NCBI RefSeq assembly: GCF_011753055.1
Contig: NZ_VWWJ01000005.1
Location: forward strand, 124,001 to 188,000
Length of the DNA: 64,000 bases
Origin: Burkholderia sp. Ax-1719
Lineage (GTDB): Bacteria; Pseudomonadota; Gammaproteobacteria; Burkholderiales; Burkholderiaceae
Direction: 5' to 3'
A model generated the notes under the pieces. That model was not told where the DNA came from. It ran no database searches and saw only the letters and a program-made list of their open reading frames with translations. The position numbers and the translations under genes were made by a program. Shown piece after piece: positions 16,136 to 24,817 of this stretch; position 1 is the first letter of the stretch, and the number at the start of each line of letters is the position of its first letter.

Positions 16136-18439
16136 TCAGAACTCGACAGTCGCGTTGGCGATGAACGTACGCACTGCGCCCGGCAGCACGTAGTAACCGT
16201 ATCCGGTGGTCCAGTAGCGCTTGTCGAACAGATTGTTGACGCCTGCGCGGAACGTCACGTCCTTGCCCGCGATTGCCGTTTCGTACTTCGCGCCGATATC
16301 GACCGTCGTATAGGACGGCACGATGAACTGGTTCGCCGCGTCCAGCGCCATATTCCCCGTGTACTTGACGCCCGCATCGAGCGTCAGGCCGTGCACGACC
16401 GGCGGCGAATATTCGACGCGCGCCGTCGCCTGGAAGCGCGGCGTGCCGAAGATGCGCTTGCCGTTGATGCTCGCATCGTCGATACCCACGCCCTTGGCGT
16501 TGAGCGCCAGCACGCCCGCCATCACGCGCACATCGCGCACCGGCGAGAACCAGGCGCTTGCATCGACGCCCATGTAGCGCTCGGTGCCGTCCTGCACGAA
16601 CATGTTCGCGGTGTTGGTGTAGTCGTAGCCGCGATCGATGCGGAACAGCGCGACATTGCCGCCCCAGCGCTCGTGATCGGTCTTGAAGCCCACTTCGTAC
16701 TGCTTGCTGCGCAGCGGGCCGTAGACCGTCGGGTAGTTCGCGTTGAACTGCGAGGCCGCGCCGCCTTGTTCGAGCGATTCGACATAGCTCACATAAGCCG
16801 TCGAATACGCATCGGTCTTGAACATGATCGCGCCGGTGGGCGTGACTGGGCTCTTGCTGTATTGCGACGCGTAGGTCTGGTCGACGTTATAGGTGTCCTG
16901 ACGATAGTGCGTGTAACGCAGGCCCACGAGCGCCGACAAACGATCGGTGAACTGCATCGTGTCGCTCGCGAACAGCGCGGTCTGCGTCGTCGTGTCGTGG
17001 CGATACAGCTGCGAGTTGAACGAGACGGCCGGGTTATACAGCGTGATCGGCGTATAGATGTTGCCGCTGCCGAGCGAATAACCGCCCGACAGACCGCCAG
17101 GCTGGTTGTCGTACTCGGCGGTCTGCTGCGAGTACTCCGCGCCCAGCGCGACGTCATGCTTGATGAAGCCGGTCGAGAACTTGCCTTGCACCATCGCCGT
17201 CGCGTCCGAGTAGAAATAGCGCGTGAGGGCAGTGTAAAGCGTGTTCGAATAGTCGCCCTGGGCGTTGTTGACCCACAGCAGACTGTCGTTGTTGTAGCGG
17301 TTGAGCTTGGAGAAGCGGTAATTGGCGCTCGCTTTCCAGTCATCCGAAATACGGTATTGCAGACCGGTGCCTACCGAGGTCGTTTCCGTCTCGTACCAGT
17401 TTTGCGGCTGCGTGAGGCTGCGCGTCACGCGGCTCGCATCCGGAACGGCCGAGTTCGCACCGAAAATCATGATGTCGAACAGCGTGCCGGTCTGTTTGGA
17501 TTTCTGGTAGAGCGCGTCGGCCGTCAGCGTCAGATCGGGCGTGATGCGGAAATCCAGTGCGAGCGAAGCCGCCTGGCGACGGATATGGCCGTTCGCTTCG
17601 GCGGTATTGCCGTCTTCGTTGACGGCGTTCAGGCGGTAGCCAAAGCGCTTGTCGTTGCCGAAGCGGCCACCCAGATCGGCGCTCTCCGTGAATACGCCCG
17701 CCGACTCGTAGCCGAACGTGAACGCGTGATACGGATCATCGGTCGGGCGCTTGAGCACGTAATTGACGATGCCGCCCGGCGCGCTGAAGCCGTACATGAA
17801 GCCGCTCAAACCCTTGAGCAACTGGACCTGCTCGAACGCTTCGAGCGGCAGGTTCATGTCCCAGCCCGTGAAGCTCTGGCCGTCGATCTTGTTGCCGTTG
17901 AGCTGGTCGAGCTGGATGCCGCGAATGCTGAACGTCGAGTTTTCCCCGGTGCGGCCGTTGCCGACGATGGACACCGCCGGGTCGTACTTGAAGACGTCGT
18001 TCACGCTGGTCGCGCGCAGATCCTTGATGTCTTCACTCGATTTCACGTCGGTCGAGAACGGCGTATCCACCTGCTTGCGCGAGCCGAGCGCGCCTGCGCT
18101 GACATGGTCCGTGCTCAACGGATCGCCGTCGGTCGATGCCGTGACCTTGACCGTCGGGAGCGTCTGAGCCGTTTGCTCGCTCTTGCCCGCAGACGAAGCC
18201 TTGTCGGTCGCGGCGGATGCGGATGCGGATGCGGATGCGGATGCGGATGCGGATGCGGATGCGGCAGCGGCCGGAGCCGCCTGTGCCGCCTGTGCCGCAC
18301 TGACCTGAGGCAGAACCGCGAAGGCGGCGCTCACCAGACTGAGGGCTGCAAGAGAAATAGGGGAGCGATGCAAGGAGCGCTTGAGTGCTGACGACGAGCG
18401 CGATGCGACCCCGGAGGGCAAAGCCGTATTTTTGTGCAT
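16136..18439 (-). CDS. TonB-dependent siderophore receptor
   Basis: A 767-residue outer-membrane receptor that takes up ferric siderophores with energy from TonB-ExbBD. The signal peptide (ISLAALSLVSAAFAVLPQVSA) is followed by an unusual Ala-Ser linker made by the DNA repeat at 18215-18262. Next come a TonB box-like TVKVTA, the plug domain (TFSIRGIQLDQLNG, LLKGLSGFMYGFSAPGG) and a 22-strand barrel ending in FIANATVEF with terminal Phe. There is no N-terminal signalling domain, so it does not control a sigma factor. Start 18439 is preferred: the longer frame from 18523 would run through the Fur box and promoter. The siderophore is unknown, and no synthesis genes are present. Confidence 0.9.
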   Translation of the reverse strand: MHKNTALPSGVASRSSSALKRSLHRSPISLAALSLVSAAFAVLPQVSAAQAAQAAPAAAASASASASASASASASAATDKASSAGKSEQTAQTLPTVKVTASTDGDPLSTDHVSAGALGSRKQVDTPFSTDVKSSEDIKDLRATSVNDVFKYDPAVSIVGNGRTGENSTFSIRGIQLDQLNGNKIDGQSFTGWDMNLPLEAFEQVQLLKGLSGFMYGFSAPGGIVNYVLKRPTDDPYHAFTFGYESAGVFTESADLGGRFGNDKRFGYRLNAVNEDGNTAEANGHIRRQAASLALDFRITPDLTLTADALYQKSKQTGTLFDIMIFGANSAVPDASRVTRSLTQPQNWYETETTSVGTGLQYRISDDWKASANYRFSKLNRYNNDSLLWVNNAQGDYSNTLYTALTRYFYSDATAMVQGKFSTGFIKHDVALGAEYSQQTAEYDNQPGGLSGGYSLGSGNIYTPITLYNPAVSFNSQLYRHDTTTQTALFASDTMQFTDRLSALVGLRYTHYRQDTYNVDQTYASQYSKSPVTPTGAIMFKTDAYSTAYVSYVESLEQGGAASQFNANYPTVYGPLRSKQYEVGFKTDHERWGGNVALFRIDRGYDYTNTANMFVQDGTERYMGVDASAWFSPVRDVRVMAGVLALNAKGVGIDDASINGKRIFGTPRFQATARVEYSPPVVHGLTLDAGVKYTGNMALDAANQFIVPSYTTVDIGAKYETAIAGKDVTFRAGVNNLFDKRYWTTGYGYYVLPGAVRTFIANATVEF
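18215..18262. repeat. Hexanucleotide tandem repeat (GGATGC x 8)
   Basis: Eight exact copies of GGATGC in the plus strand encode an (Ala-Ser)8 run just after the signal peptide of the TonB receptor. Gain or loss of a unit changes linker length by two residues without breaking the frame. Confidence 0.95.
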
Positions 18440-18502
18440 TCGGTGTATGAGGTAGCGGGTGCGCGACCTCCGCAGCGATTGAATACGGTCGGCACTCGTT
18501 CT

Positions 18503-18544
18503 GAGAATGGTTCGCATTATCACTAATCAGCATAACTCTTTCAA
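18503..18544 (-). promoter_or_regulatory. Fur-regulated promoter of the TonB receptor
   Basis: On the minus strand TTGAAA (18539-18544), a 17-base spacer and GATAAT (18516-18521) form a good sigma-70 promoter. The -10 is the left end of GATAATGCGAACCATTCTC (18503-18521), which matches the classic 19-bp Fur box at 15 of 19 positions. Fur with iron would block RNA polymerase here. Confidence 0.8.
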
Positions 18545-18704
18545 GCCATGTTGTAAGGCGACCACGCTCCTGCCAGGTCTATCCTCCAGCGGTCGCCAGC
18601 CGGAGATTCGCGTCGGCGATTACGGACGGCGCAGCAATTTCTTCCAAGACTTCGCGCCTGGCGTGTCGCACGATCGCGGCTTTGCTCACGCTTTGCGCCA
18701 CGCC

Positions 18705-19355
18705 ATGAATCCCGCCACCAATGGTTTTTTGCTGTCTCTTTCGCTTTGCCTCGATATCGGCATCGCCAATATCGCCATGATGAATCTCGCCATGCAGCGC
18801 GGGTACTGGAACGGCTTCTGGCTGGGCCTGGGATCGTGCGTCGGCGATCTGATCTACGCCGTGCTCGCGCTCGCGGGCATGACGGCATTACTGCAGTTTT
18901 CCGCCGTGCGCTGGTGCATGTGGCTGGGCGGTTCCGTCGTGCTGGCGGTGCTGGCCGTGAAAATGATCAAATCGGCTTTTGCTTCGGCACGTGCGGGTTC
19001 GGTCGATGAATCGCGTGTGGATCAAGGTTCGCCGTTGCAGCAAGTCGCCAAGGGTGCGTTGCTCGCGCTGTCGTCGCCTTCGGCTATCGTGTGGTTCGCG
19101 GCGGTGGGCGGTTCGCTCATCGCGCAATCGGGCGTAAGTGGCTGGCAGGCCACGGGTAGTTTTCTCGGTGGATTCTTCGCGGCGGGCGTGGTGTGGACCG
19201 TGGCGGTGTGCTTCGTGGCTCGGCAGGGCGGCAAGCGTTTCGGCGCGCGTGGTTTGTCGTTCTGCTATTTCGCCTCTGCGGCGCTGTTCGCGTTCTTCGC
19301 GTTTCAGGTGGTGACGTCGGGTTACCGCACACTCATTCTGGGCGGCGCGGCGTAG
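18705..19355 (+). CDS. LysE family amino-acid exporter
   Basis: A 216-residue inner-membrane protein of the LysE/RhtB superfamily with about six hydrophobic segments. These proteins export amino acids or related metabolites. The N-terminal segment (NGFLLSLSLCLDIGIANIAMM) and the later NPxxIxWF-like SPSAIVWFAAVGG fit the family. ATG at 18705 gives the normal N-terminus; upstream in-frame starts would run into the receptor promoter. Its 3' end overlaps the convergent AraC gene by 23 bases. Cargo is not known. Confidence 0.85.
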   Translation: MNPATNGFLLSLSLCLDIGIANIAMMNLAMQRGYWNGFWLGLGSCVGDLIYAVLALAGMTALLQFSAVRWCMWLGGSVVLAVLAVKMIKSAFASARAGSVDESRVDQGSPLQQVAKGALLALSSPSAIVWFAAVGGSLIAQSGVSGWQATGSFLGGFFAAGVVWTVAVCFVARQGGKRFGARGLSFCYFASAALFAFFAFQVVTSGYRTLILGGAA

Positions 19356-20178
19356 CAAAACGCAGCGGACTCACGCCTAGCGCCTTGCGAAACGCGTTGA
19401 TGAAGTGGCTCTGATCGTAAAAGCCCAGCGTGAACGCGACATCGGCAATGGTCGCGCCAGCGCGCAGCAGACGGCGCGCCTCAATCAGGCGCAATTGCAT
19501 GTGGTACTTGCCCGGCGACATCCCATATGCGTCCTTGAACGCGCGGATCAGATGAAACTTGCTAATGGCGGCGATGGTTGCAAGATCATCGAGTTTGACC
19601 GGCGTGTCCAGTTGTTCGCGCATATACGTCCGCACGCCGTCCAGACGATGGGCGTTGAGGCGTTCGATGCGGGCATGAGGCCCGTGGGCGTGACCGTTCG
19701 CGAGTAGTGCGGCGGCCAGTTCGGTCAGCGCCGTATCGTATTCGAGCGTGTCGGCAAGCCCTTGTCGATCTGCGCCTGGTGTGCGCGCCGCGAGATACAC
19801 ATCGACAATGCGCCGATGCAGCGACGCATCCGCGAAGACGCCCTGACTGACTTCCTGCGCGCCCGCCCGCGACGTCCAGCCATTCGCGCTGGCAATATCG
19901 GCGAGCAATTGTGGTTCCAGGTACAACGAAATAAATTCGGTGTCGCCTGCCGAGGGGTGGAAGGCCGAAGCCTGAATCGCGTACGGGTTGTAGACGGTTG
20001 CCGTGCCAGCGGGCGAACTGAAGGTCCTGCCGTCGAGCCAGACGTCTTCACTACCGCAAAGCGTCGCGCTGATCACATATTCGGCATGCGTGTGGCGCGC
20101 AAACTCCGCCGTGCCCGTGGCCCGAATGCGCGCGATTTCCAGTGCGCCGTTACGGTAGAACTCCGTCGTCTTCAGCAT
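19333..20178 (-). CDS. AraC family transcriptional regulator
   Basis: A 281-residue regulator. An N-terminal cupin-type sensing domain (HTHAEYVISATLCG, about residues 28-95) precedes the double helix-turn-helix at the C-terminus (about 185-280: LDDLATIAAISKFHLIRAFK and IADVAFTLGFYDQSHFINAFR). It converges on the LysE exporter gene, with which such regulators are often paired, so it may control that exporter; this is inference from position. Confidence 0.88.
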   Translation of the reverse strand: MLKTTEFYRNGALEIARIRATGTAEFARHTHAEYVISATLCGSEDVWLDGRTFSSPAGTATVYNPYAIQASAFHPSAGDTEFISLYLEPQLLADIASANGWTSRAGAQEVSQGVFADASLHRRIVDVYLAARTPGADRQGLADTLEYDTALTELAAALLANGHAHGPHARIERLNAHRLDGVRTYMREQLDTPVKLDDLATIAAISKFHLIRAFKDAYGMSPGKYHMQLRLIEARRLLRAGATIADVAFTLGFYDQSHFINAFRKALGVSPLRFATPRRPE

Positions 20179-20247
20179 GTGAAGTCTGCTGGGGCGGCAA
20201 AAGCAGTGGCGCAGTGGCTTGCGGCCACCGCTTTTGCGCGATCAACG

Positions 20248-20604
20248 TCAGGCTGCCGCGATCACGTCGATGCGCAGCGCCTCGCCGCCTGCCGCCACTT
20301 CCAGCAGGCGATCGACGTTCGGATGCGCGCCGGGACGGTTGCGTGCGTCGGCGGTGTGTTCGGCGAACACGGCCAGACCGTGCTCGGCCGCTTTCGCGTC
20401 GAGCGTGCCGAATGCCAGCTTCAGGTAGTGATAAACAGCCAGCGAGCCTTGCTTGCCCGGCTTGTTTTCGATCGTCGAGATCACTGCGCCCTGGCCGTCG
20501 ACCAGATCGATGCGCTCGATGCCGTCGATGGCGGGCAATTGTGCGAGGTTGTCCTTGAAGACGTTGCCCGGCTGGATCGGCTGCGTGGAGGAAGTAGAGG
20601 ACAT
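20248..20604 (-). CDS. DUF2322 family protein
   Basis: A 118-residue small acidic protein. Its layout (FKDNLAQLPAIDGIERIDL, IENKPGKQGSLAVYHYL, GLAVFAEHTADARNRPGAH) matches my recollection of DUF2322, a family of unknown function in beta- and gammaproteobacteria. There is no signal peptide, membrane segment or catalytic motif. ATG at 20604 is preceded by GAGGAAG-type sequence on the other strand only weakly; the longer frame from 20706 begins inside the LacI-type gene and is unlikely. Confidence 0.7.
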   Translation of the reverse strand: MSSTSSTQPIQPGNVFKDNLAQLPAIDGIERIDLVDGQGAVISTIENKPGKQGSLAVYHYLKLAFGTLDAKAAEHGLAVFAEHTADARNRPGAHPNVDRLLEVAAGGEALRIDVIAAA

Positions 20605-20680
20605 TTCGTGCGCAAAAGTGCCCAGTATAGCGTGCGGAAAGTGCACGGGCTGTGTGCGGGCAGTGCGCGCAAACGTGCGG

Positions 20681-21724
20681 CTATCGCCGGAAGCGGGCCG
20701 CCACATGCTCCGGGATATTCTCCGGCGTCACCACGACGACCGAAGACGATGGCGTGACCGCCGCCTCGGGCAACAGCTTGTGAAACCGCATGACGTGCTG
20801 GCACGCCGCGCGCATGTCCTGCCGCAAGTCGTGATAGAGGATCGCGTCGATCTTGCCTGTGCGAAGCAACTCGACATTGTCGCGGTCCAGATCGTGCCCG
20901 ATGAAGCACTTCGGCGCTTTTCCCTGCGCTTCGAGCGCACGCAGGATGGCGCGATTGCCGCCGCCCATCGAATAGACCGCGAGGATGTCCGCGTGAGCGC
21001 CGAGCGCCTTGCCGACCAGCTTTTCCGTGGGCGCATCGAGCCCGTGACCGCCGTTCGCGTCGATCAAGGCAAGCTGCGGGGAGCGGCTGCGCAAGGCCCG
21101 GCGAAAGCTGATCTCGCGCTCTTCCTCGCCGCGGAAACGCTCGTCGCTGAGGGTGATCAGGACCTTGCCGCGCTTGTCGCCCAGCCAGCGCCCTAGCAGC
21201 CACGCCGCAGTGGCGCCCGCGACGCGATTGTCGAGCCCCGCGTAGGCGATTCGTCCCGAATGAGGCAGGTCGGTAAAAATCGTTACTACCGGGATGCCGC
21301 TGCGTTTGAGTTCGCCGATGGCGTCGGCAACTTCGGGCACATCGCGCGCCTTCAGCAGGACGCCGTGGCTGCCGCGCTGTGCAACCGCTCGCAGCGCCGC
21401 AACCACATCCTGTGTGCTCATGGTTTCCTGCAGCAGCAGGCGCGGGCGGAACACGGCGGGTTGCAGCGTGGGCAATTCGGCTTCGAGCGCGTCGCGGATT
21501 TCATCGGCGAAACGGCGGGGCGCTTCCACGATCACATCCACGATCAGCTTGCGTCCTTTGGCGCCGGAAAAGCGTTCCTGCTCTTCAAGCTCCTTGATGG
21601 CTTGCGCGACGCGCATGCGAGTCTGCACGCGCACGTTGCCGCGCTCGTTGATCACGCGATCGACAGTGGCAATGCCCACGCCGGCCTGCAGGGCGATCTC
21701 CTTGAGCAAGAAGCGATGAGCCAC
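20681..21724 (-). CDS. LacI family transcriptional regulator
   Basis: A 347-residue regulator. The N-terminal LacI helix-turn-helix (LLKEIALQAGVGIATVDRVINERGNV, about residues 5-30) is followed by a ribose-binding-protein-like ligand domain (KLIVDVIVEAPRRFADEIRDAL, IFTDLPHSGRIAYAGLDNRVAG, CFIGHDLDRDNVELL). The AGLDN block and the late HDLDRDN resemble regulators that bind sugars. GTG at 21724 with GGGGA eight bases upstream is the best start. No sugar genes adjoin it, so its target may be distant. The LacI-type palindrome at 36857-36870 is one candidate within the window. Confidence 0.85.
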   Translation of the reverse strand: MAHRFLLKEIALQAGVGIATVDRVINERGNVRVQTRMRVAQAIKELEEQERFSGAKGRKLIVDVIVEAPRRFADEIRDALEAELPTLQPAVFRPRLLLQETMSTQDVVAALRAVAQRGSHGVLLKARDVPEVADAIGELKRSGIPVVTIFTDLPHSGRIAYAGLDNRVAGATAAWLLGRWLGDKRGKVLITLSDERFRGEEEREISFRRALRSRSPQLALIDANGGHGLDAPTEKLVGKALGAHADILAVYSMGGGNRAILRALEAQGKAPKCFIGHDLDRDNVELLRTGKIDAILYHDLRQDMRAACQHVMRFHKLLPEAAVTPSSSVVVVTPENIPEHVAARFRR

Positions 21725-21809
21725 GGCATGTCCCCGGCTTGATGGGTTGTTGAGGGAAATATGATAGCTCGTGGTGATGCGTCCTATCTTCCCCAACCAC
21801 CGCGGGCGA

Positions 21810-22976
21810 TCATGGCTGCGGTTTCGCCTTGTCCAGCGCCTCCAGGATCGCATAGGCCGCGCGTACGCGCGCCTCGTTCGGATACGCCTTGTTCGCGAGT
21901 ATCACCACGCCAATGCGTCGCGCCGGCACATAGGCGATGTAGGCCGAGAAGCCGTTGGTCGAGCCAGTCTTGTTGATGAGCGCGTCGGCCTGCGGCGCGA
22001 GCGGCGGCGTGAGTGCGTGGGCGGGCGTCGGCTTGAGGATGGCGTCGGGGCCGTTGCCGCGTTCGAGTGTGTCGAGCGAAACCGGCCACGGATACTGCTC
22101 CCACACCAGGTCCTGCGTGAACGGTCCCGCTGTGTAGTAGCCCGTATGCGCGCAGTCGATCGCGCGTTGCCAGGCCGCGTCGAGCGGCGCGATACCCATG
22201 TTGGCGTCGATGTAGCGCACGAGATCGGGCGCGGTAGTCCGCACGCCATAGGCCTCGTCGTCGAAGACACCGGGGTTCATGCGTTTGGGCGTGTCCGTCT
22301 TGTCGTAGCCTTGCGCATAGTGCGGCTCGCTCGCGGTTGGCACGCGCAGCCACGTATGCGTCATGCCGAGGGCGGGCAGCAATTGCTGCTCGACGGCTTG
22401 CCGCTCGGGCACGCCCAGGCTCTGCGCCGCTGCGCGGCCCAGCAAACCGATGCCCATATTCGAGTAGACGCGCTGCGTGCCCGGCGCACTGGCGGGTTGC
22501 CAGGCGCGCAGCCACGCGTTCATTTGCGCGTCGTTGGTCACGGCATCGGGCACGAATAGCGGCAGCCCCGAAGTATGCGTGCCGACGTTGAGCACGCTGA
22601 CGCGATCGAACACACTGCCGCGCAGCGCGCTCACATAATCGGTAACGGGCGCGGAAAACGAGAGCTTGCCTTGCGTGTGCGCATAGCAGGCGAGCGTGGC
22701 CGTCACCGTCTTGGTCACCGAGCCGACTTCGAACAGCGTCTCGTTATCCACGCGCGCCTGCGTGGCCTTCGACGCCACGCCGTAGTTGTAGAACGCGTGC
22801 TTGCCGTCCACGCTGATGCCCACGGCCACGCCAGGGATGCCGTACTGCGCCTGCAACGGCGCAATAGCGGCATCGACGGTTGATTTCACGCCCGATTGCG
22901 CAGCGTGCGCGCTCGCAGCCGCGCAGGTCAGAGCCATCAGTGCCACTTTTGTCTTGATATTCATCGCGTTGGTCAT
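21810..22976 (-). CDS. ampC: Class C beta-lactamase (AmpC)
   Basis: A 388-residue periplasmic serine beta-lactamase that should hydrolyse cephalosporins. The signal peptide ends near ASAHAAQS. Active-site motifs are complete: Ser86-x-x-Lys89 (GSVTKT), Tyr-x-Asn (RVYSNMG) and Lys-Thr-Gly (INKTGSTNG). The length fits AmpC enzymes. It is divergent from an AmpR regulator with a LysR box between them, the classic inducible arrangement controlled by cell-wall recycling products. Start 22976 and a second ATG at 22964 are both possible. Many Burkholderiaceae use a class A enzyme (PenB/PenA) instead, so a class C locus here is worth noting. Confidence 0.92.
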   Translation of the reverse strand: MTNAMNIKTKVALMALTCAAASAHAAQSGVKSTVDAAIAPLQAQYGIPGVAVGISVDGKHAFYNYGVASKATQARVDNETLFEVGSVTKTVTATLACYAHTQGKLSFSAPVTDYVSALRGSVFDRVSVLNVGTHTSGLPLFVPDAVTNDAQMNAWLRAWQPASAPGTQRVYSNMGIGLLGRAAAQSLGVPERQAVEQQLLPALGMTHTWLRVPTASEPHYAQGYDKTDTPKRMNPGVFDDEAYGVRTTAPDLVRYIDANMGIAPLDAAWQRAIDCAHTGYYTAGPFTQDLVWEQYPWPVSLDTLERGNGPDAILKPTPAHALTPPLAPQADALINKTGSTNGFSAYIAYVPARRIGVVILANKAYPNEARVRAAYAILEALDKAKPQP

Positions 22977-23055
22977 GATCGGTTGAGGAAAGCGTCGAAT
23001 GCATTGCGCGACGTGCATTCTCTGGCGTTGCCGCGCCGCCGACAAGCGACGATAA

Positions 23056-23076
23056 TTTGCCTTACCCAAAAGCAAA
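23056..23076. promoter_or_regulatory. LysR-type (AmpR) binding site between ampC and ampR
   Basis: TTTGC (23056-23060), 11 bases, GCAAA (23072-23076): a perfect inverted repeat of the T-N11-A class, 16 bases before the ampR start. AmpR regulators bind such a site in the shared intergenic region. Confidence 0.7.
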
Positions 23077-23091
23077 ACTTATGGATCGTCC

Positions 23092-23958
23092 ATGCGTCCC
23101 AATGTGCCCCTGCATGCGCTGCGCGCCTTCGAAGCGTCGGCGCGTCATCTGAGCTTCACGCGTGCGGGGCTCGAACTGAAGGTCACGCAGGCCGCCGTCA
23201 GCCAGCAGGTGCGCATGCTTGAAGACTGGCTCGGCGTGCCGCTGTTCCGGCGTTTGCCGCGCGGCCTTGGCATGACCGACGAGGCGCGCGCGCTCCTGCC
23301 GGTGCTGAGCGACGCGTTCGGTCGCATCGAGGGCGTGCTCAAGCAGTTCGAGGGCGGCCGTCTGCATGAAGTGCTGACGGTGGGCGTGGTGGGGACTTTC
23401 GCGATTGGCTGGCTGATGCCGCGCCTCAAGTCGTTTCGCGAGGCGCATCCGTTCGTCGAATTGCGACTGCTGACCAACAACAATCTGGTCGATCTGGCGG
23501 GCGAGGGGCTGGATTTTGCGATCCGCTTTGGCGACGGTAAATGGCCTGCCACGCAGAACGCGCGGCTGCTCGACGCGCCGCTGGCGGTGCTGTGCGCGCC
23601 CGAGGTTGCGCAGCGTTTGCGTCGCCCCGAAGATCTCGCGCGCGAGACGCTGCTGCGCTCCTATCGCACCGACGAATGGCTGCGCTGGTTCGAGGCGGCG
23701 GGAATCGATTCGTGGACGGTGAGCGGGCCGATCTTCGATTCGTCGCGGCTGATGGCCGAGGCCGCGATGCAGGGCGCGGGCGTGGCGCTCGCGCCCGCGC
23801 GCATGTTCACGCGCGAATTGCAGGCTGGGATGTTGGCGCGGCCCTTCGATATCGAGGTGCCGACGGGCAGTTACTGGCTCACGAGCCTGGCATCGCGGGC
23901 GATGACGCCGGCGATGCGGCTGTTCGAGACGTGGATCGTCGCCGAAGCGGCGGCCTGA
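23092..23958 (+). CDS. ampR: AmpR, LysR-type regulator of ampC
   Basis: A 288-residue regulator that closely follows enterobacterial AmpR: HALRAFEASARHLSFTRAG, VTQAAVSQQVRMLEDWLG, then VGVVGTFAIGWLMPRL, NNLVDLAGEGLDFAIRFGDG and the C-terminal block GSYWLTSLASR. It senses muropeptides: UDP-MurNAc-pentapeptide keeps it repressing and anhydro-muropeptides turn it into an activator. It is divergent from ampC with 115 bases between starts. Confidence 0.93.
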   Translation: MRPNVPLHALRAFEASARHLSFTRAGLELKVTQAAVSQQVRMLEDWLGVPLFRRLPRGLGMTDEARALLPVLSDAFGRIEGVLKQFEGGRLHEVLTVGVVGTFAIGWLMPRLKSFREAHPFVELRLLTNNNLVDLAGEGLDFAIRFGDGKWPATQNARLLDAPLAVLCAPEVAQRLRRPEDLARETLLRSYRTDEWLRWFEAAGIDSWTVSGPIFDSSRLMAEAAMQGAGVALAPARMFTRELQAGMLARPFDIEVPTGSYWLTSLASRAMTPAMRLFETWIVAEAAA

Positions 23959-23970
23959 AAGAGCGCGCGG

Positions 23971-24741
23971 TTAGAGCACATTCAGCATCGCCAGCGCGGT
24001 TTCCTGCAGATGCGGCAGCACGCGCTGCACGGCGGCTTCCGGGCTTTCGCTGCCGATCGACATATTCGTGCTCAAGGCGGCGATCACATCGCCCGCGCGG
24101 TTGCGCAAGGGCACAGCCACGCCGCGCACGCCTACCTGCAACTGCTGTTCGATGAGCGCATAGCCGTCGGCGCGCGCGCGGACGATTTTTTCGCGCAGGC
24201 GCGTGGCGCTCGTGAGCGTGTGCGGCGTGAAGGGCGCGAGTTCCACGCCGTCCAGCCACGCGGAAACCGCCTGCTGGTCTTCCTTGTAGGCGAGCAGCAC
24301 CACGCCCGGCGAGATCAGCGGCGCGGGCACGCGTGCGCCCAGCACGAAGCCCGTCGTCATCACGCGCGACACGCCGTTGCGCGCAATCACGACCAGATCC
24401 CAGCCATCCAGCACGCTCACATAGGCCGATTCGTTGAGCGTCGCGCTGAGCTGCTGAAGATAGGGCTGCACCGTGCGCGGCAGGCGCGCCGAATCGAAAT
24501 ACGACCAGCCCACGCGCAGTACGCGCGGCGTGAGGCCGAACAGGCGTCCATCGGTATAGACGTAGCCCAGCGATTCGAGCGTGAGCAGATAGCGCCGCGC
24601 GGCCGTGCGAGACAGGCCCGTGCGTTCGGCGGCTTGCGTCGCGGTCATGCGCGCGTGCTCGCTGTCGAACGCTTCGAGAATCGCGAGGCCTTTTTCCAGG
24701 CCCGCAATCCAGTCGCGTTTGTCGAGGGTTGAGGTTTTCAT
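23971..24741 (-). CDS. IclR family regulator (PcaR/PobR-like)
   Basis: A 256-residue regulator with an N-terminal winged helix (LEKGLAILEAFDSEHARMTATQAAERTGLSRTAARRYLLTL split across residues 15-55) and a GAF-like effector domain. The pattern is that of PcaR/PobR/PcaU, which respond to aromatic acids. It lies just downstream of the MFS transporter gene on the same strand, separated by a hairpin terminator. The PcaR-type operators at 26317-26352 in front of that transporter and the dioxygenase gene make it the likely regulator of both. Confidence 0.88.
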   Translation of the reverse strand: MKTSTLDKRDWIAGLEKGLAILEAFDSEHARMTATQAAERTGLSRTAARRYLLTLESLGYVYTDGRLFGLTPRVLRVGWSYFDSARLPRTVQPYLQQLSATLNESAYVSVLDGWDLVVIARNGVSRVMTTGFVLGARVPAPLISPGVVLLAYKEDQQAVSAWLDGVELAPFTPHTLTSATRLREKIVRARADGYALIEQQLQVGVRGVAVPLRNRAGDVIAALSTNMSIGSESPEAAVQRVLPHLQETALAMLNVL

Positions 24742-24768
24742 CGCTCTATGAAGGCCGATCAGCGCAAA

Positions 24769-24790
24769 AGGCCGGGCATGCGCCCGGCCT
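24769..24790 (-). terminator. Terminator of the MFS transporter gene
   Basis: AGGCCGGGC and GCCCGGCCT make a perfect 9-bp stem around ATGC. On the minus strand it ends in TTTT, between the transporter stop and the IclR start. Confidence 0.8.
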
Positions 24791-24817
24791 CTCTTCGTCG
24801 GTTAAGTCCGTTGCGTA

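Noticed and set aside
18215..18262. Short tandem repeat as a CRISPR array
   Set aside because: No spacers; a simple 6-bp repeat inside a coding sequence.
16094..18391. 765-codon open frame on the plus strand opposite the TonB receptor
   Set aside because: Arg/Val/Ala-rich mirror of a GC-rich gene with no domain logic; the minus-strand receptor has clear motifs.
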